Part shown: positions 16,489 through 22,972 of the stretch, in pieces
How the letters are laid out: each line of letters starts with the position of its first letter
Numbering within the stretch: the first letter of the stretch is position 1
From: an uncultured Clostridia bacterium
GTDB taxonomy: Bacteria > Bacillota > Clostridia > TANB77 > UBA1234
Length of the DNA stretch: 64,000 bases
Direction of reading: 5' to 3'
Assembly (NCBI GenBank): GCA_934169745.1
Contig: CAKPOE010000001.1
Span: 248,001-312,000 of the forward strand
Notes under the pieces: generated by a model
Database searches by the model: none
Seen by the model: the letters and a program-made list of their open reading frames with translations, nothing else
Told to the model about the DNA's origin: nothing
Made by a program: the position numbers and the translations under genes

Positions 16489-16887
16489 TCAAGGTTTTAT
16501 TTCTTTCCAGTTCCATCTAGAAGTTCTATTGACACTGTAACGTATAGTGCCGTTGTTCTCCAAAATGGTGATTGCCTTTTCTGGAAAGTAATACGCCCTA
16601 TAGTCATAGTCCACAGCTTCCATACACGCCCCTAAAATGCGATCTGCTCCATAGTCGGTATTAAGTATTACCCGACCATTATGCTGAAATTCTTCCACTA
16701 TTTTATTTTTCAGCATCTTTGCAAATCGTTTCTTTTCATCTAGAGTTGATTTTTTAGGAACAACGTACTCGCGGTTAACCGGAGACTTACCGTAAAATTC
16801 TGCATAATCCTCTTCACAGAATAGTAGTCCCATCCACCATGCTGCAATGTACCTAGCCTGCTTTTCAATAGAAGATGTAACTGTCAT
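16489..16887 (-). CDS. unknown protein, cassette A, G+C-richer
   Basis: 132 residues, not recognised. Soluble, rich in aromatic residues (YIAAWWMGLLFCEEDYAEFY, DYDYRAYYFPEKAI) with a basic middle (KKRFAKMLKNKIVEEF). Start ATG at 16887 behind GAGGAGG. Codons use clearly more G and C than neighbours, for example GCG, CCG and CGG. It has a private promoter (16972-17000), a hairpin leader (16924-16953) and a private terminator. The promoter and leader closely match those of the unrelated minus-strand gene at 21353, so it looks like a transferred one-gene unit. Confidence 0.7.
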   Translation of the reverse strand: MTVTSSIEKQARYIAAWWMGLLFCEEDYAEFYGKSPVNREYVVPKKSTLDEKKRFAKMLKNKIVEEFQHNGRVILNTDYGADRILGACMEAVDYDYRAYYFPEKAITILENNGTIRYSVNRTSRWNWKEIKP

Positions 16888-16921
16888 GATTATTCCTCCT
16901 CAAAATATTGATTGTTGTGAA

Positions 16922-16955
16922 GTCTTGTTGCCTTACCGAAGGATATGTACAAGAC
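16922..16955 (-). ncRNA. conserved leader hairpin, copy A
   Basis: On the minus strand, GTCTTGT pairs with ACAAGAC (7 bp). Inside is an ACATAT/CA internal loop, then CCTT/AAGG with a CGGT loop. The same layout, with a different inner stem and loop, occurs at 21710-21737. Confidence 0.65.
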
Positions 16956-16971
16956 ATAATGTACTAATGAT

Positions 16972-17000
16972 ATTATACCAAAAGTTAACATAAAAGTCAA
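16972..17000 (-). promoter_or_regulatory. promoter, cassette A
   Basis: Minus strand TTGACT, 17-bp spacer ending TTGG, TATAAT. The spacer TTTATGTTAACTTTTGG resembles that of copy B at 21755-21783. Confidence 0.8.
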
Positions 17001-17032
17001 GCTGACACACCAATCATTAATTAAAAATATTC

Positions 17033-17071
17033 AATAAATTTATTTACATTGTGAATAAAATATGATACAAT
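17033..17071 (+). promoter_or_regulatory. promoter and possible operator of the toxin-antitoxin pair
   Basis: TTTACA (17043-17048), 17-bp spacer, TACAAT (17066-17071). A perfect 12-bp palindrome AATAAATTTATT (17033-17044) overlaps the -35 box, as expected for an autorepressor site. Confidence 0.55.
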
Positions 17072-17109
17072 ACATATAATATATAGTGAAATGAAGGGAG
17101 ATGTATCGT

Positions 17110-17373
17110 ATGGCACAAACAAATGTAAATATAAGAATGGATGAGCAACTAAAAAAAGACTTTGATAAATTTTGCGAAGATATTGGCATGACAATGACAA
17201 CCGCAATATGTGTTTTTGCTAAAAAAGCTGTTAGAGAGCAAAAAATACCTTTTGAAATTACAGCTGAAGATCCTTTTTACTCTAAGGCAAATCAGGAACA
17301 CTTGGAAAAAGTAATAGAAAAAATAGAAAGCGGAAAAGCAAAACTTAAAAAACATGAATTAATTGAGGAGTAA
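17110..17373 (+). CDS. RelB/DinJ-family antitoxin
   Basis: About 87 residues. The N-terminal ribbon-helix-helix half reads TNVNIRMDEQLKKDFDKFCED, then IGMTMTTAICVFAKKAVRE, the DinJ/RelB pattern for DNA binding and dimerisation. The C-terminal half (EDPFYSKANQEHLEKVIEKI) is the toxin-wrapping part. ATG 17101 directly abuts the AAGGGAG site, so ATG 17110 is the better start. It lies three bases before the toxin gene. It probably represses its own promoter through the palindrome at 17033. Confidence 0.88.
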   Translation: MAQTNVNIRMDEQLKKDFDKFCEDIGMTMTTAICVFAKKAVREQKIPFEITAEDPFYSKANQEHLEKVIEKIESGKAKLKKHELIEE

Positions 17374-17376
17374 GTT

Positions 17377-17637
17377 ATGAATATTTTATGGGAAGATGAA
17401 GCTTGGGAAGAATATCTTGAGTGGCAAAAAGATAAAGCCATATTAAAAAGAATTAACTTAATAATCAAAGATATGAAAAAGGAATCCGTTTGGACGGAAT
17501 TCGGCAAGCCTGAGCCATTAAAAGAAAATTATTCAGGTTGGTGGAGCAGAAGAATCACAGATGAACATAGAATAGTTTATAAGGTTACTTCTGAGTATAT
17601 TGTCATAGCTTCTTGTAAAACGCATTATAAAAGTTAA
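17377..17637 (+). CDS. Txe/YoeB-family toxin (mRNA interferase)
   Basis: 86 residues, RelE fold. It shows the YoeB signatures: WEDEAWEEYLEWQ at the start, GKPEPLKENYSGWWSRRI, DEHRIVYKV and the C-terminal CKTHY with the His-Tyr pair used for ribosome-dependent mRNA cleavage. All expected catalytic residues appear present (Glu, Arg, His, Tyr), so it is likely active. YoeB is usually paired with a YefM antitoxin, but here its partner is of DinJ/RelB type. Confidence 0.9.
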   Translation: MNILWEDEAWEEYLEWQKDKAILKRINLIIKDMKKESVWTEFGKPEPLKENYSGWWSRRITDEHRIVYKVTSEYIVIASCKTHYKS

Positions 17638-17689
17638 ACAAATGCTTGATTTTTATCCACTAATATTATATTCTACACATAGAAAATCT

Positions 17690-17787
17690 GATTGATATTT
17701 GTATCAATCGTTAAAGGAGAAAAGTTGTAAACATCTACGTCAACGGCTCCATAAGAGTTTTTCGTCGCACCGTTTAGACTAAGATAC
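17690..17787. other. unexplained structured intergenic DNA
   Basis: Contains a perfect 8-bp hairpin GATTGATA-TTTG-TATCAATC (17690-17709) followed by about 75 bases richer in G+C than the surroundings, ending at a terminator. It could be a small RNA, the tail of a lost gene, or part of a transfer origin. None of these is proven. Confidence 0.3.
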
Positions 17788-17825
17788 GAGGTAGTTTAGT
17801 TTGATTCTAGACTATCTCTTTTTTT
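17788..17825 (+). terminator. intrinsic terminator
   Basis: 12-bp stem GAGGTAGTTTAG/CTAGACTATCTC with two G-U pairs, then a T run. Confidence 0.75.
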
Positions 17826-17878
17826 GTTATATAGCTTAAACCTCTATAAAAATCTTGAAAAAAGGAGGTTTTGGTGAT

Positions 17879-18145
17879 ATGATAGCCACAATAATTAAAG
17901 AAATCAATATGACAGATGAATTACGTTCAAAGATTAAATGGGCATGCACTTTTAAAAATTGTGTACCAAAGATAAAGAACGGTAGTCTGAGAATTATTGA
18001 GCATACTAATTTGGCTTATGTTGAGCCTCATAGAGTTCTCATCAGAGATAGGCCGTACCTGTTCTTTAATGAACATGAGTACTTCTATGTAGGAAATTTA
18101 GCCAACAAGTATCCAATATCCAAACTACAAGAAATGGTAAACTAA
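17879..18145 (+). CDS. hypothetical protein in the mobile-element remnant
   Basis: 88 residues from ATG 17879 behind AAAGGAGG (an in-frame TTG at 17855 precedes the site and is rejected). Mixed alpha/beta, with basic and aromatic segments (KIKWACTFKNCVPKIKNG, HEYFYVGNLANKYPISKLQ). I do not know the family. It lies directly upstream of the truncated mobilisation gene and is probably a leftover small gene of that element. Confidence 0.6.
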   Translation: MIATIIKEINMTDELRSKIKWACTFKNCVPKIKNGSLRIIEHTNLAYVEPHRVLIRDRPYLFFNEHEYFYVGNLANKYPISKLQEMVN

Positions 18146-18147
18146 TT

Positions 18148-18456
18148 TTAAAATATGAGCTAGATGAAAAAGACAATATCATTGAACGACTTGAAAAAGA
18201 AGTTGAGAAATTCAAAGGACTATATGAGAAGTTCAAGAACTTCTGGAAAGGCATTATTGGTAAGTTTCAAGAAAAGATTGGATATGATAAGAGTCAGCGA
18301 TATAAAGATATCGCGAAAGAACTATATGAATATGATGTAATAACTAAAAGAGATAAAGAAATTATGGAAGATCCTGATAGAGTAGTTATTACTGAAGAAG
18401 AACTAGCAAATAAACAAAAAAATGAAAGGAGCAAGATAATATGGAAGAACAAATAG
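18148..18456 (+). pseudogene. 3' remnant of a Mob/Pre-type mobilisation gene
   Basis: An open frame without a start codon encodes about 102 residues: a coiled coil (IIERLEKEVEKFKGLYEKF), then FWKGIIGKFQEKIGYDKSQRY and KELYEYDVITKRDKEIMED. This pattern (aromatic FW..I..FQ.KI followed by a Tyr-rich helix) matches the C-terminal part of plasmid Mob/Pre recombination enzymes, including TnpZ-type proteins. The N-terminal relaxase domain is absent. It overlaps the start of tnpV. Together they are the remains of a mobilisable element. Confidence 0.6.
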
Positions 18457-18761
18457 TATTAAATAAATATGGACGTATGAGATTAAACTATCTAAAGGAA
18501 CACAAGGTGTGGTTGTATGAACAAATGCTTATGAATGGAACTCTATCCTCTCACCTTGGAGAAATACAAGAACAAGCAAGTAATCAAGTTGAAGATACTG
18601 TTGATAAGTTAAAAGCTACTAGTGAACTTGCAGAGAATATGAAGAATTCAGATCCATTAAAATGGGCAGGAATAATGAATGCAATAAAAAATCAAGCTGA
18701 AGAAATTGTATTGAATGACATATATATAGGTAATACCAAATCGGCTTGGCTCAAGGATTAG
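18441..18761 (+). CDS. tnpV: TnpV-family protein of a Tn4451-type element
   Basis: 106 residues with the TnpV pattern: YGRMRLNYLKEHKVWLYEQM, LGEIQEQASNQVEDTV, then DPLKWAGIMNAIKNQAEEIVLNDIY. TnpV is a small protein of unknown function carried by Tn4451/Tn4453-type mobilisable transposons. It starts inside the end of the mob remnant behind GAAAGGAG. No serine recombinase (TnpX) is present in this window, so the element appears dead. Confidence 0.8.
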   Translation: MEEQIVLNKYGRMRLNYLKEHKVWLYEQMLMNGTLSSHLGEIQEQASNQVEDTVDKLKATSELAENMKNSDPLKWAGIMNAIKNQAEEIVLNDIYIGNTKSAWLKD

Positions 18762-18775
18762 ATAACATAATCAAG

Positions 18776-18806
18776 CAGAGAAAAATTTGTATTTTTCTCT
18801 GTTTTT
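18776..18806 (+). terminator. terminator after tnpV
   Basis: Perfect 11-bp stem CAGAGAAAAAT/ATTTTTCTCTG, 4-nt loop, T5 tail. Confidence 0.85.
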
Positions 18807-18884
18807 AAGATTGTAATTGGCTAAAATATGATATAATAATATACAAAATGAAGTTACACTTATTCTTTAAAGTGAGGGATTGAT

Positions 18885-19265
18885 GTGGAATTAAGAAAAG
18901 TTGAAAATGAAGAAGAAATACAAGAACTAGCTAAACAATGTAGATTTATTGATGATGCTCTCGATACTGATGTGTATGCTTTATATGATTTAGATGATCC
19001 AAAGACAGTTTTCACATTAAAAAGAATTGGTGATTCTATGCAACCTATATCAACAATAAGACAATTAGACTTTGAAACAAAACCAGAAGCACAAGGACAT
19101 GGTTATGCAACAAATGGTTTTGAAAAAATGCTCGAAGAAATTACATCTAGAACAGATATAAGTGAAGTATATATAGATGCTGCAAATCCACTTTCGGCAA
19201 AAATTGCAGAAAGGTTTCGGCATAGAAAGTATGGAATTGGGAAGATATGTTATTCAAAACCCTAA
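18885..19265 (+). CDS. GNAT-like acetyltransferase, N-terminal piece (frameshifted)
   Basis: 126 residues from GTG 18885. The segment STIRQLDFETKPEAQGHGYATNGFEKML carries the acetyl-CoA loop pattern (Q/R-x-x-G-x-G/A), followed by VYIDAANPLSAKIAE, as in GNAT folds. After about residue 108 the expected continuation switches to the +1 frame (GFGIESMELGRYVIQNPNF), while this frame runs on for 18 residues and stops. It heads a three-gene run with the frames at 19649 and 20048. Confidence 0.6.
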   Translation: MELRKVENEEEIQELAKQCRFIDDALDTDVYALYDLDDPKTVFTLKRIGDSMQPISTIRQLDFETKPEAQGHGYATNGFEKMLEEITSRTDISEVYIDAANPLSAKIAERFRHRKYGIGKICYSKP

Positions 19266-19662
19266 TTTTGATATAAATTATGAAACTGTATGTAATATGA
19301 TTAAAAGCGGTGCTGAAGAAAAAGAAATAAGGGATTTTGCCAACACAAATGGTCTATCGTCTTCTTTAATTGATAAATGGATAACAATTCAAAAAGATTT
19401 ACCACAAATAGAACCCCAAGGCAACGAAATTCCAATTTTTACTCCTCCAACAAGCAGTGAAAGAAGTGAAGCAAAAAATGAACATGGTTTTCAAATAAAC
19501 GAATATGGCGAGATAATTCGTCAAGAGCAGCCATCGCGTTTAGAAGCACTTGTACAACAAAAGCACTATTTTGAGACTGTTTTAGAAAAAAGACAAGCCA
19601 CATTGGCTGAATTACAATCAAATAAACACCCAGACAGGAGAGAAACATATGAAAAAGAATAG
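19177..19662 (+). pseudogene. second piece of the frameshifted GNAT-like gene
   Basis: The 161-codon frame overlaps the previous one by 89 bases in the +1 frame. Its useful part starts near 19212 and supplies the missing GNAT end (GFGIESMELGRYVIQNPNFD), a helical part (CNMIKSGAEEKEIRDFANT) and a Gln/Glu-rich tail with FQINEYGEIIRQE. It has no ribosome site of its own at 19177. Best read as the C-terminal half of one gene of about 258 residues (18885-19662) broken near 19207-19212. Confidence 0.55.
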
Positions 19663-20005
19663 AGATTTGCAAAATATAAATTTTTTCTCAAAAGTAAAGT
19701 CGTGGATTTATCATTTATTTAAAAAAGAGGTTTGTGTTGAATCTAAAGCAGAACACACTAACTCAAGTGATATTCAAAGTTCGCAAGTCAAAACTACCAA
19801 CAATTTTTTTGAAGAGTATAAAATGAAAAGTGATAGAAGGAAATATTTGTTGGATTTGCAAAATAGATTTGAAAGCAGAGCACTTTTAGAAAAAGACATA
19901 AGTAGTGAAGATCAAAAAGATTTGGAAACACTATACATAGAGCAAATAGGAGAACTTAAGAGAAATATCCATTCTGTAGAATATAAAATTAAAAAGTATA
20001 ACTAA
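19649..20005 (+). CDS. hypothetical charged protein
   Basis: 118 residues, overlapping the previous frame by 14 bases, with the purine-rich site CAGGAGAG upstream. N-terminal basic and aromatic segment (NFFSKVKSWIYHLFKKEV), a Ser-rich linker, then helices (RRKYLLDLQNRFESRALLEKDIS, QIGELKRNIHSVEYKIKKY). No family recognised. It is clearly coupled with its neighbours, so it may work with the acetyltransferase-like protein. Confidence 0.6.
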   Translation: MKKNRDLQNINFFSKVKSWIYHLFKKEVCVESKAEHTNSSDIQSSQVKTTNNFFEEYKMKSDRRKYLLDLQNRFESRALLEKDISSEDQKDLETLYIEQIGELKRNIHSVEYKIKKYN

Positions 20006-20047
20006 TTTGTTTATATTGTATAAATGATAAAAAGGAGGAAACATTGT

Positions 20048-20980
20048 ATGGAACAGAATATCAAAGTTACCAATAAAATTATCACAATAGATACAATAAA
20101 GAAATTTGCTAATTATTTGCAGGATATCTACAGAAAATATGATGAATTGATAATCAATGATAAAGAAAAGAATGAATTACTGGATTATAAAGAAAGAAAT
20201 TATGAATACTATGGAAGTGCACCAAAATTAGAATATACTATAGAAACTTTAGACGGTAAAAGCATTACTCAAACTGAATATGGTTGGTTTGAAAACTTTA
20301 TTGAAGACCCAAAGGTCATTAAGTTTATTCAGATTCAATTAAGAATATATTTCAGTACGCAAATGGGTAATGATATGTTTGAATCTTTAAGTAAACATTT
20401 GACTATTCGTGGCGATTTTTACGAGGATAGGATAAATATCTATGTTGACGGAAAAGAACTCGAAAGCGAAGTCCATACAATTTATTCAGATTTAAGAAGT
20501 ATTTTGGAAGATTCTGAAAACAGATTCGATAAAACAATAAAAAGAAGAAGCATAAGAATGCAAAGCTTCTATTTTAGTATTGGTATGATATTTTCGTATA
20601 TTGCTGTGTTTATAATGTTACTTAATATAGATAAAATGCCTGAACAAATAATTCCTCTTATTAATAATAAATATGTTATTGTTGGTGTGCATACAGCAAT
20701 TTCGATAATTATTGGCAATATTTTTGGCAGTCTGATTATGAATAAGCTATATGAAAACATTATACCGGAGAGAAAGTATTCACACTATAATCAGTCATCT
20801 GGGAAAATGGTATATGTGGATAACATAGCAGATTATACAGAAAAAAATGAAATTCAAATAGGCAAATTTTATAATAGTCTAGAAAGAAGAAAGAAAATAG
20901 AAAAAATATATAGGATTTCTCGTTTAGTCGTTTTATGCCAAATTGCAGTATATGGCTTGTATGTTCTAATTATAAAATAG
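20048..20980 (+). CDS. unknown membrane protein with cytoplasmic N-terminal domain
   Basis: 310 residues from ATG 20048 behind AAAAGGAGG (ATG 20024 lies before this site). The first 180 residues are soluble and charged, then there are two membrane segments (FYFSIGMIFSYIAVFIMLL and YVIVGVHTAISIIIGNIFG), a soluble loop and a third segment at the very C terminus (LVVLCQIAVYGLYVLIIK). No catalytic motif or family recognised. Its place at the end of a small island operon leaves open a role in defence or signalling, but nothing in the sequence proves it. Confidence 0.65.
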   Translation: MEQNIKVTNKIITIDTIKKFANYLQDIYRKYDELIINDKEKNELLDYKERNYEYYGSAPKLEYTIETLDGKSITQTEYGWFENFIEDPKVIKFIQIQLRIYFSTQMGNDMFESLSKHLTIRGDFYEDRINIYVDGKELESEVHTIYSDLRSILEDSENRFDKTIKRRSIRMQSFYFSIGMIFSYIAVFIMLLNIDKMPEQIIPLINNKYVIVGVHTAISIIIGNIFGSLIMNKLYENIIPERKYSHYNQSSGKMVYVDNIADYTEKNEIQIGKFYNSLERRKKIEKIYRISRLVVLCQIAVYGLYVLIIK

Positions 20981-21273
20981 CATTATGCTCATGTAATATT
21001 TTGGAGATGAGGTTTATCAAATTAGAAAGAAGGTAATAAATTTATAGATAATAATGATAAATAGCAATTTATAATTGAAATTATTTGCAAATTAATAATC
21101 TTATTTCAATTAAAGGGTATATGGAAAATCCCATAGTAGAATTTGTACAGGAGTACAAATTCAGTGCTGGCTAGACATATATTTTATTCCCGTATTCAAG
21201 AAAAATAAAAAGAGGATTAAATTATTCGGATAATTTATTTTTTATAGACTTATATAGCATATATTTTTCAAAT
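20981..21273. other. non-coding stretch with three hairpins
   Basis: No credible reading frame. There is a 9-bp stem AATTGAAAT/ATTTCAATT (21073-21111), a closing stem TATATG/CATATA (21118-21123 with 21176-21181) and, inside it, a perfect 10-bp hairpin GAATTTGTAC-AGGA-GTACAAATTC (21139-21162). It could be a small structured RNA; no known riboswitch core was recognised. Confidence 0.4.
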
Positions 21274-21304
21274 AAAAAAACTGCCCGCCGAATGAGGCGG
21301 GTAG
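21274..21304 (-). terminator. terminator of cassette B
   Basis: Stem CT-CCCGCC/GGCGGG-AG with one G-U pair (21281-21304); the minus-strand transcript ends in seven U. Confidence 0.88.
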
Positions 21305-21352
21305 AAACAAATAGTTTTTTTGGAGATTGCCGATCGCTGAGACCAATAATCA

Positions 21353-21673
21353 TTACTCAAACAGCGACAAGAGTTCATTGACGGTATATTCGAGACCGAT
21401 GTTCATAAAGTCACCTGCGAATTGCGCAATAAACGATTTTCCGCTGGCCAGGGTTACTTGGAAAAGATCGCCATTAATGCAGGCATCCCCAGCATTTTCC
21501 TTGACTTTATTGAACAGAGTTTCTTCGAGTTCATAGCACCGCGGAAGAGTTATCAGAGGTTTGACCGTAGCCCAACGCTCTTTTATCACTTCCACCTTTG
21601 TATTAGGGGCCATCAAACACTCAAACATACCACTAAACGCTACTTCAGGATAGTAGGATTCCATCTCCATCAT
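21353..21673 (-). CDS. unknown protein, cassette B, G+C-richer
   Basis: 106 residues, not recognised. Mixed alpha/beta (VEVIKERWATVKPLITLPRC, NGDLFQVTLASGKSFIAQFA) with no membrane segment. GGGAGG at 21679-21684 fixes the start at 21673; the frame is open further, to 21736, but this covers the leader hairpin. Codon use is richer in G+C than in flanking genes. It is unrelated in sequence to the protein at 16489, yet the promoter, leader hairpin and ribosome-site region are close copies. A private terminator follows. Confidence 0.65.
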   Translation of the reverse strand: MMEMESYYPEVAFSGMFECLMAPNTKVEVIKERWATVKPLITLPRCYELEETLFNKVKENAGDACINGDLFQVTLASGKSFIAQFAGDFMNIGLEYTVNELLSLFE

Positions 21674-21709
21674 TTTTTCCTCCCAAATTATTGATTCTAT
21701 AGTCAAGTC

Positions 21710-21737
21710 CTTGTTGCCTTTCGAGGATATGTACAAG
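21710..21737 (-). ncRNA. conserved leader hairpin, copy B
   Basis: On the minus strand, CTTGT pairs with ACAAG; there is an ACATAT/CA internal loop and inner stem CCT/AGG with a CGAA loop. Outer sequence and internal loop match copy A, while the inner stem and loop differ in length but keep pairing. Confidence 0.65.
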
Positions 21738-21754
21738 ATATACTTGCTAATAAT

Positions 21755-21783
21755 ATTATACCACTAATTAACATAATTGTAAA
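21755..21783 (-). promoter_or_regulatory. promoter, cassette B
   Basis: Minus strand TTTACA, 17-bp spacer ATTATGTTAATTAGTGG, TATAAT. The spacer resembles that of copy A. Confidence 0.78.
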
Positions 21784-21802
21784 TAAAATTTGATAGCTAA
21801 AT

Positions 21803-21831
21803 TTGCAATTTTATGTAAAGTGTGGTATAAT
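21803..21831 (+). promoter_or_regulatory. promoter, cassette C
   Basis: TTGCAA, 17-bp spacer with TTATGTAAAGTGTGG, TATAAT near 21826-21831. The spacer end again resembles the cassette A and B promoters. Confidence 0.65.
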
Positions 21832-21839
21832 AATATATA

Positions 21840-21906
21840 GGTTTTCACTACATTAGAGTCTTGTCGAGCCACATTTGGTTAGACGAGCAATGCAAGATTG
21901 AAAACC
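21840..21906 (+). ncRNA. structured leader of cassette C
   Basis: Perfect 8-bp closing stem GGTTTTCA (21840-21847) with TGAAAACC (21899-21906). Inside is TCTTG/CAAGA (21859-21863 with 21893-21897), and within that further short pairings (GTC/GAC, CCA/TGG). A 67-nt compact fold directly at the expected 5' end of the message. Confidence 0.6.
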
Positions 21907-21945
21907 AAGTATATTGACAACCTAATTTGAAAGGATGGTATGACA

Positions 21946-22713
21946 ATGAACGAAGTGACTATCAGCGGTGCCCCGAACTCCATGGAACGTGTTTACAAGA
22001 TGGCTGGCAGAGCAAAGGAATCACAAGGCATCATTGAAGCCCTTAGTGCAACTAACAGCTTAACCGCTTTTGCACTTGTAAATGAGCAGAAGCTCAATTA
22101 CCAGTACCAAATTGGTTTCGTTCTTGGTTCGCTAAAGGCCAATCTTGACTGTCTTCCTGATGAAATTGCTCTTCGGCAAAAGGTAAACGGCATTCCGTTG
22201 GATCTTTTCATCAAGATGAAGGTTGACGAGTTTGTACTTGACATCAGGGAAGTTTCTCAGGCGAATGAAATGACTAGCTACACGGGCTATGAAGAGAAGT
22301 ATCGCCGGCTGTCGGAGCTTATTTGTGGATTTGGCTATAATATGAGTTTCATTGAGGAACGATTCGAAAGTTTCTTTCCCAATGGAACACACAGATTTGT
22401 TCTTGGTTTTGCGTTTGGCTACTCGGAAACTTTCCATGAAATTGCGGCACAAGCTTGCGTTCCGACTGAATTCACTGACCCGAAGACTCAAGATATCTGG
22501 AAGAATTGGGAATTCTTCCTCAAGCGTGACGTTCATGAGTATCGTCTGGACGGCAATTACTTGTTTATGTACCACGGCGGTTTTAACTGTACAGGGGATG
22601 ATTCGATCCCGTACGGTGACAACAGTCGCAATGTGAACAAGAAGGTTTACACGGTCCTTAAGGCTCGTAAGAGCACTGACTTTGTGAACAAGCCGTTTGA
22701 TTTTAGCATCTAA
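21946..22713 (+). CDS. unknown protein, cassette C, G+C-richer
   Basis: About 255 residues, not recognised. Soluble, mixed composition with many aromatic residues (KLNYQYQIGFVLGSLKANLD, GTHRFVLGFAFGYSETFHEI, EYRLDGNYLFMYHGGFN). ATG 21940 is too close to the AAGGATGG site, so ATG 21946 is preferred. Codon use is markedly richer in G+C than the host genes. It has its own promoter, a structured leader and a perfect 14-bp terminator. It is divergent from cassette B and resembles a phage-moron style one-gene unit. Confidence 0.7.
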   Translation: MNEVTISGAPNSMERVYKMAGRAKESQGIIEALSATNSLTAFALVNEQKLNYQYQIGFVLGSLKANLDCLPDEIALRQKVNGIPLDLFIKMKVDEFVLDIREVSQANEMTSYTGYEEKYRRLSELICGFGYNMSFIEERFESFFPNGTHRFVLGFAFGYSETFHEIAAQACVPTEFTDPKTQDIWKNWEFFLKRDVHEYRLDGNYLFMYHGGFNCTGDDSIPYGDNSRNVNKKVYTVLKARKSTDFVNKPFDFSI

Positions 22714-22724
22714 TTTTCAATCTG

Positions 22725-22760
22725 GTAAAGAGACCTCGGACTCGAGGTCTCTTTACTTTT
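22725..22760 (+). terminator. terminator of cassette C
   Basis: Perfect 14-bp stem GTAAAGAGACCTCG/CGAGGTCTCTTTAC, 4-nt loop, T4. Confidence 0.93.
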
Positions 22761-22761
22761 G

Positions 22762-22908
22762 CCATTATTTAGTGAAACATATTGTATATTTAAAGATTTA
22801 CATACTAATTCTTATATTTCTACATTTTTTGAAGTTATTTTAATTTCAAAAGAAGATATGGAAAATGGCAATTTTGAAACTACTTTTGTTGATTGGGATT
22901 GCGGTTAA
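22762..22908 (+). pseudogene. 3' end of a lost gene
   Basis: An open frame with no usable start runs for 48 codons to a TAA at 22906-22908. It reads like real protein (TFFEVILISKEDMENGN, then TFVDWDCG at the end) and has host-like AT-rich codons. It begins right behind the cassette C terminator, as if arrival of the cassette had removed its 5' part. Family not recognised. Confidence 0.4.
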
Positions 22909-22913
22909 AAATA

Positions 22914-22942
22914 TTGATATTTGTTGAAAAATAGAGTATAAT
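22914..22942 (+). promoter_or_regulatory. promoter of the kinase-trmR-U32 operon
   Basis: TTGATA (22914-22919), 17-bp spacer, TATAAT (22937-22942). Confidence 0.8.
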
Positions 22943-22972
22943 TGATGTGGAGTTTATGGAGGTGGATTTAAT

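Noticed and set aside
21120..21181. Known riboswitch (purine, c-di-GMP or guanidine class)
   Set aside because: None of the conserved core sequences of these classes is present; only stems are seen.
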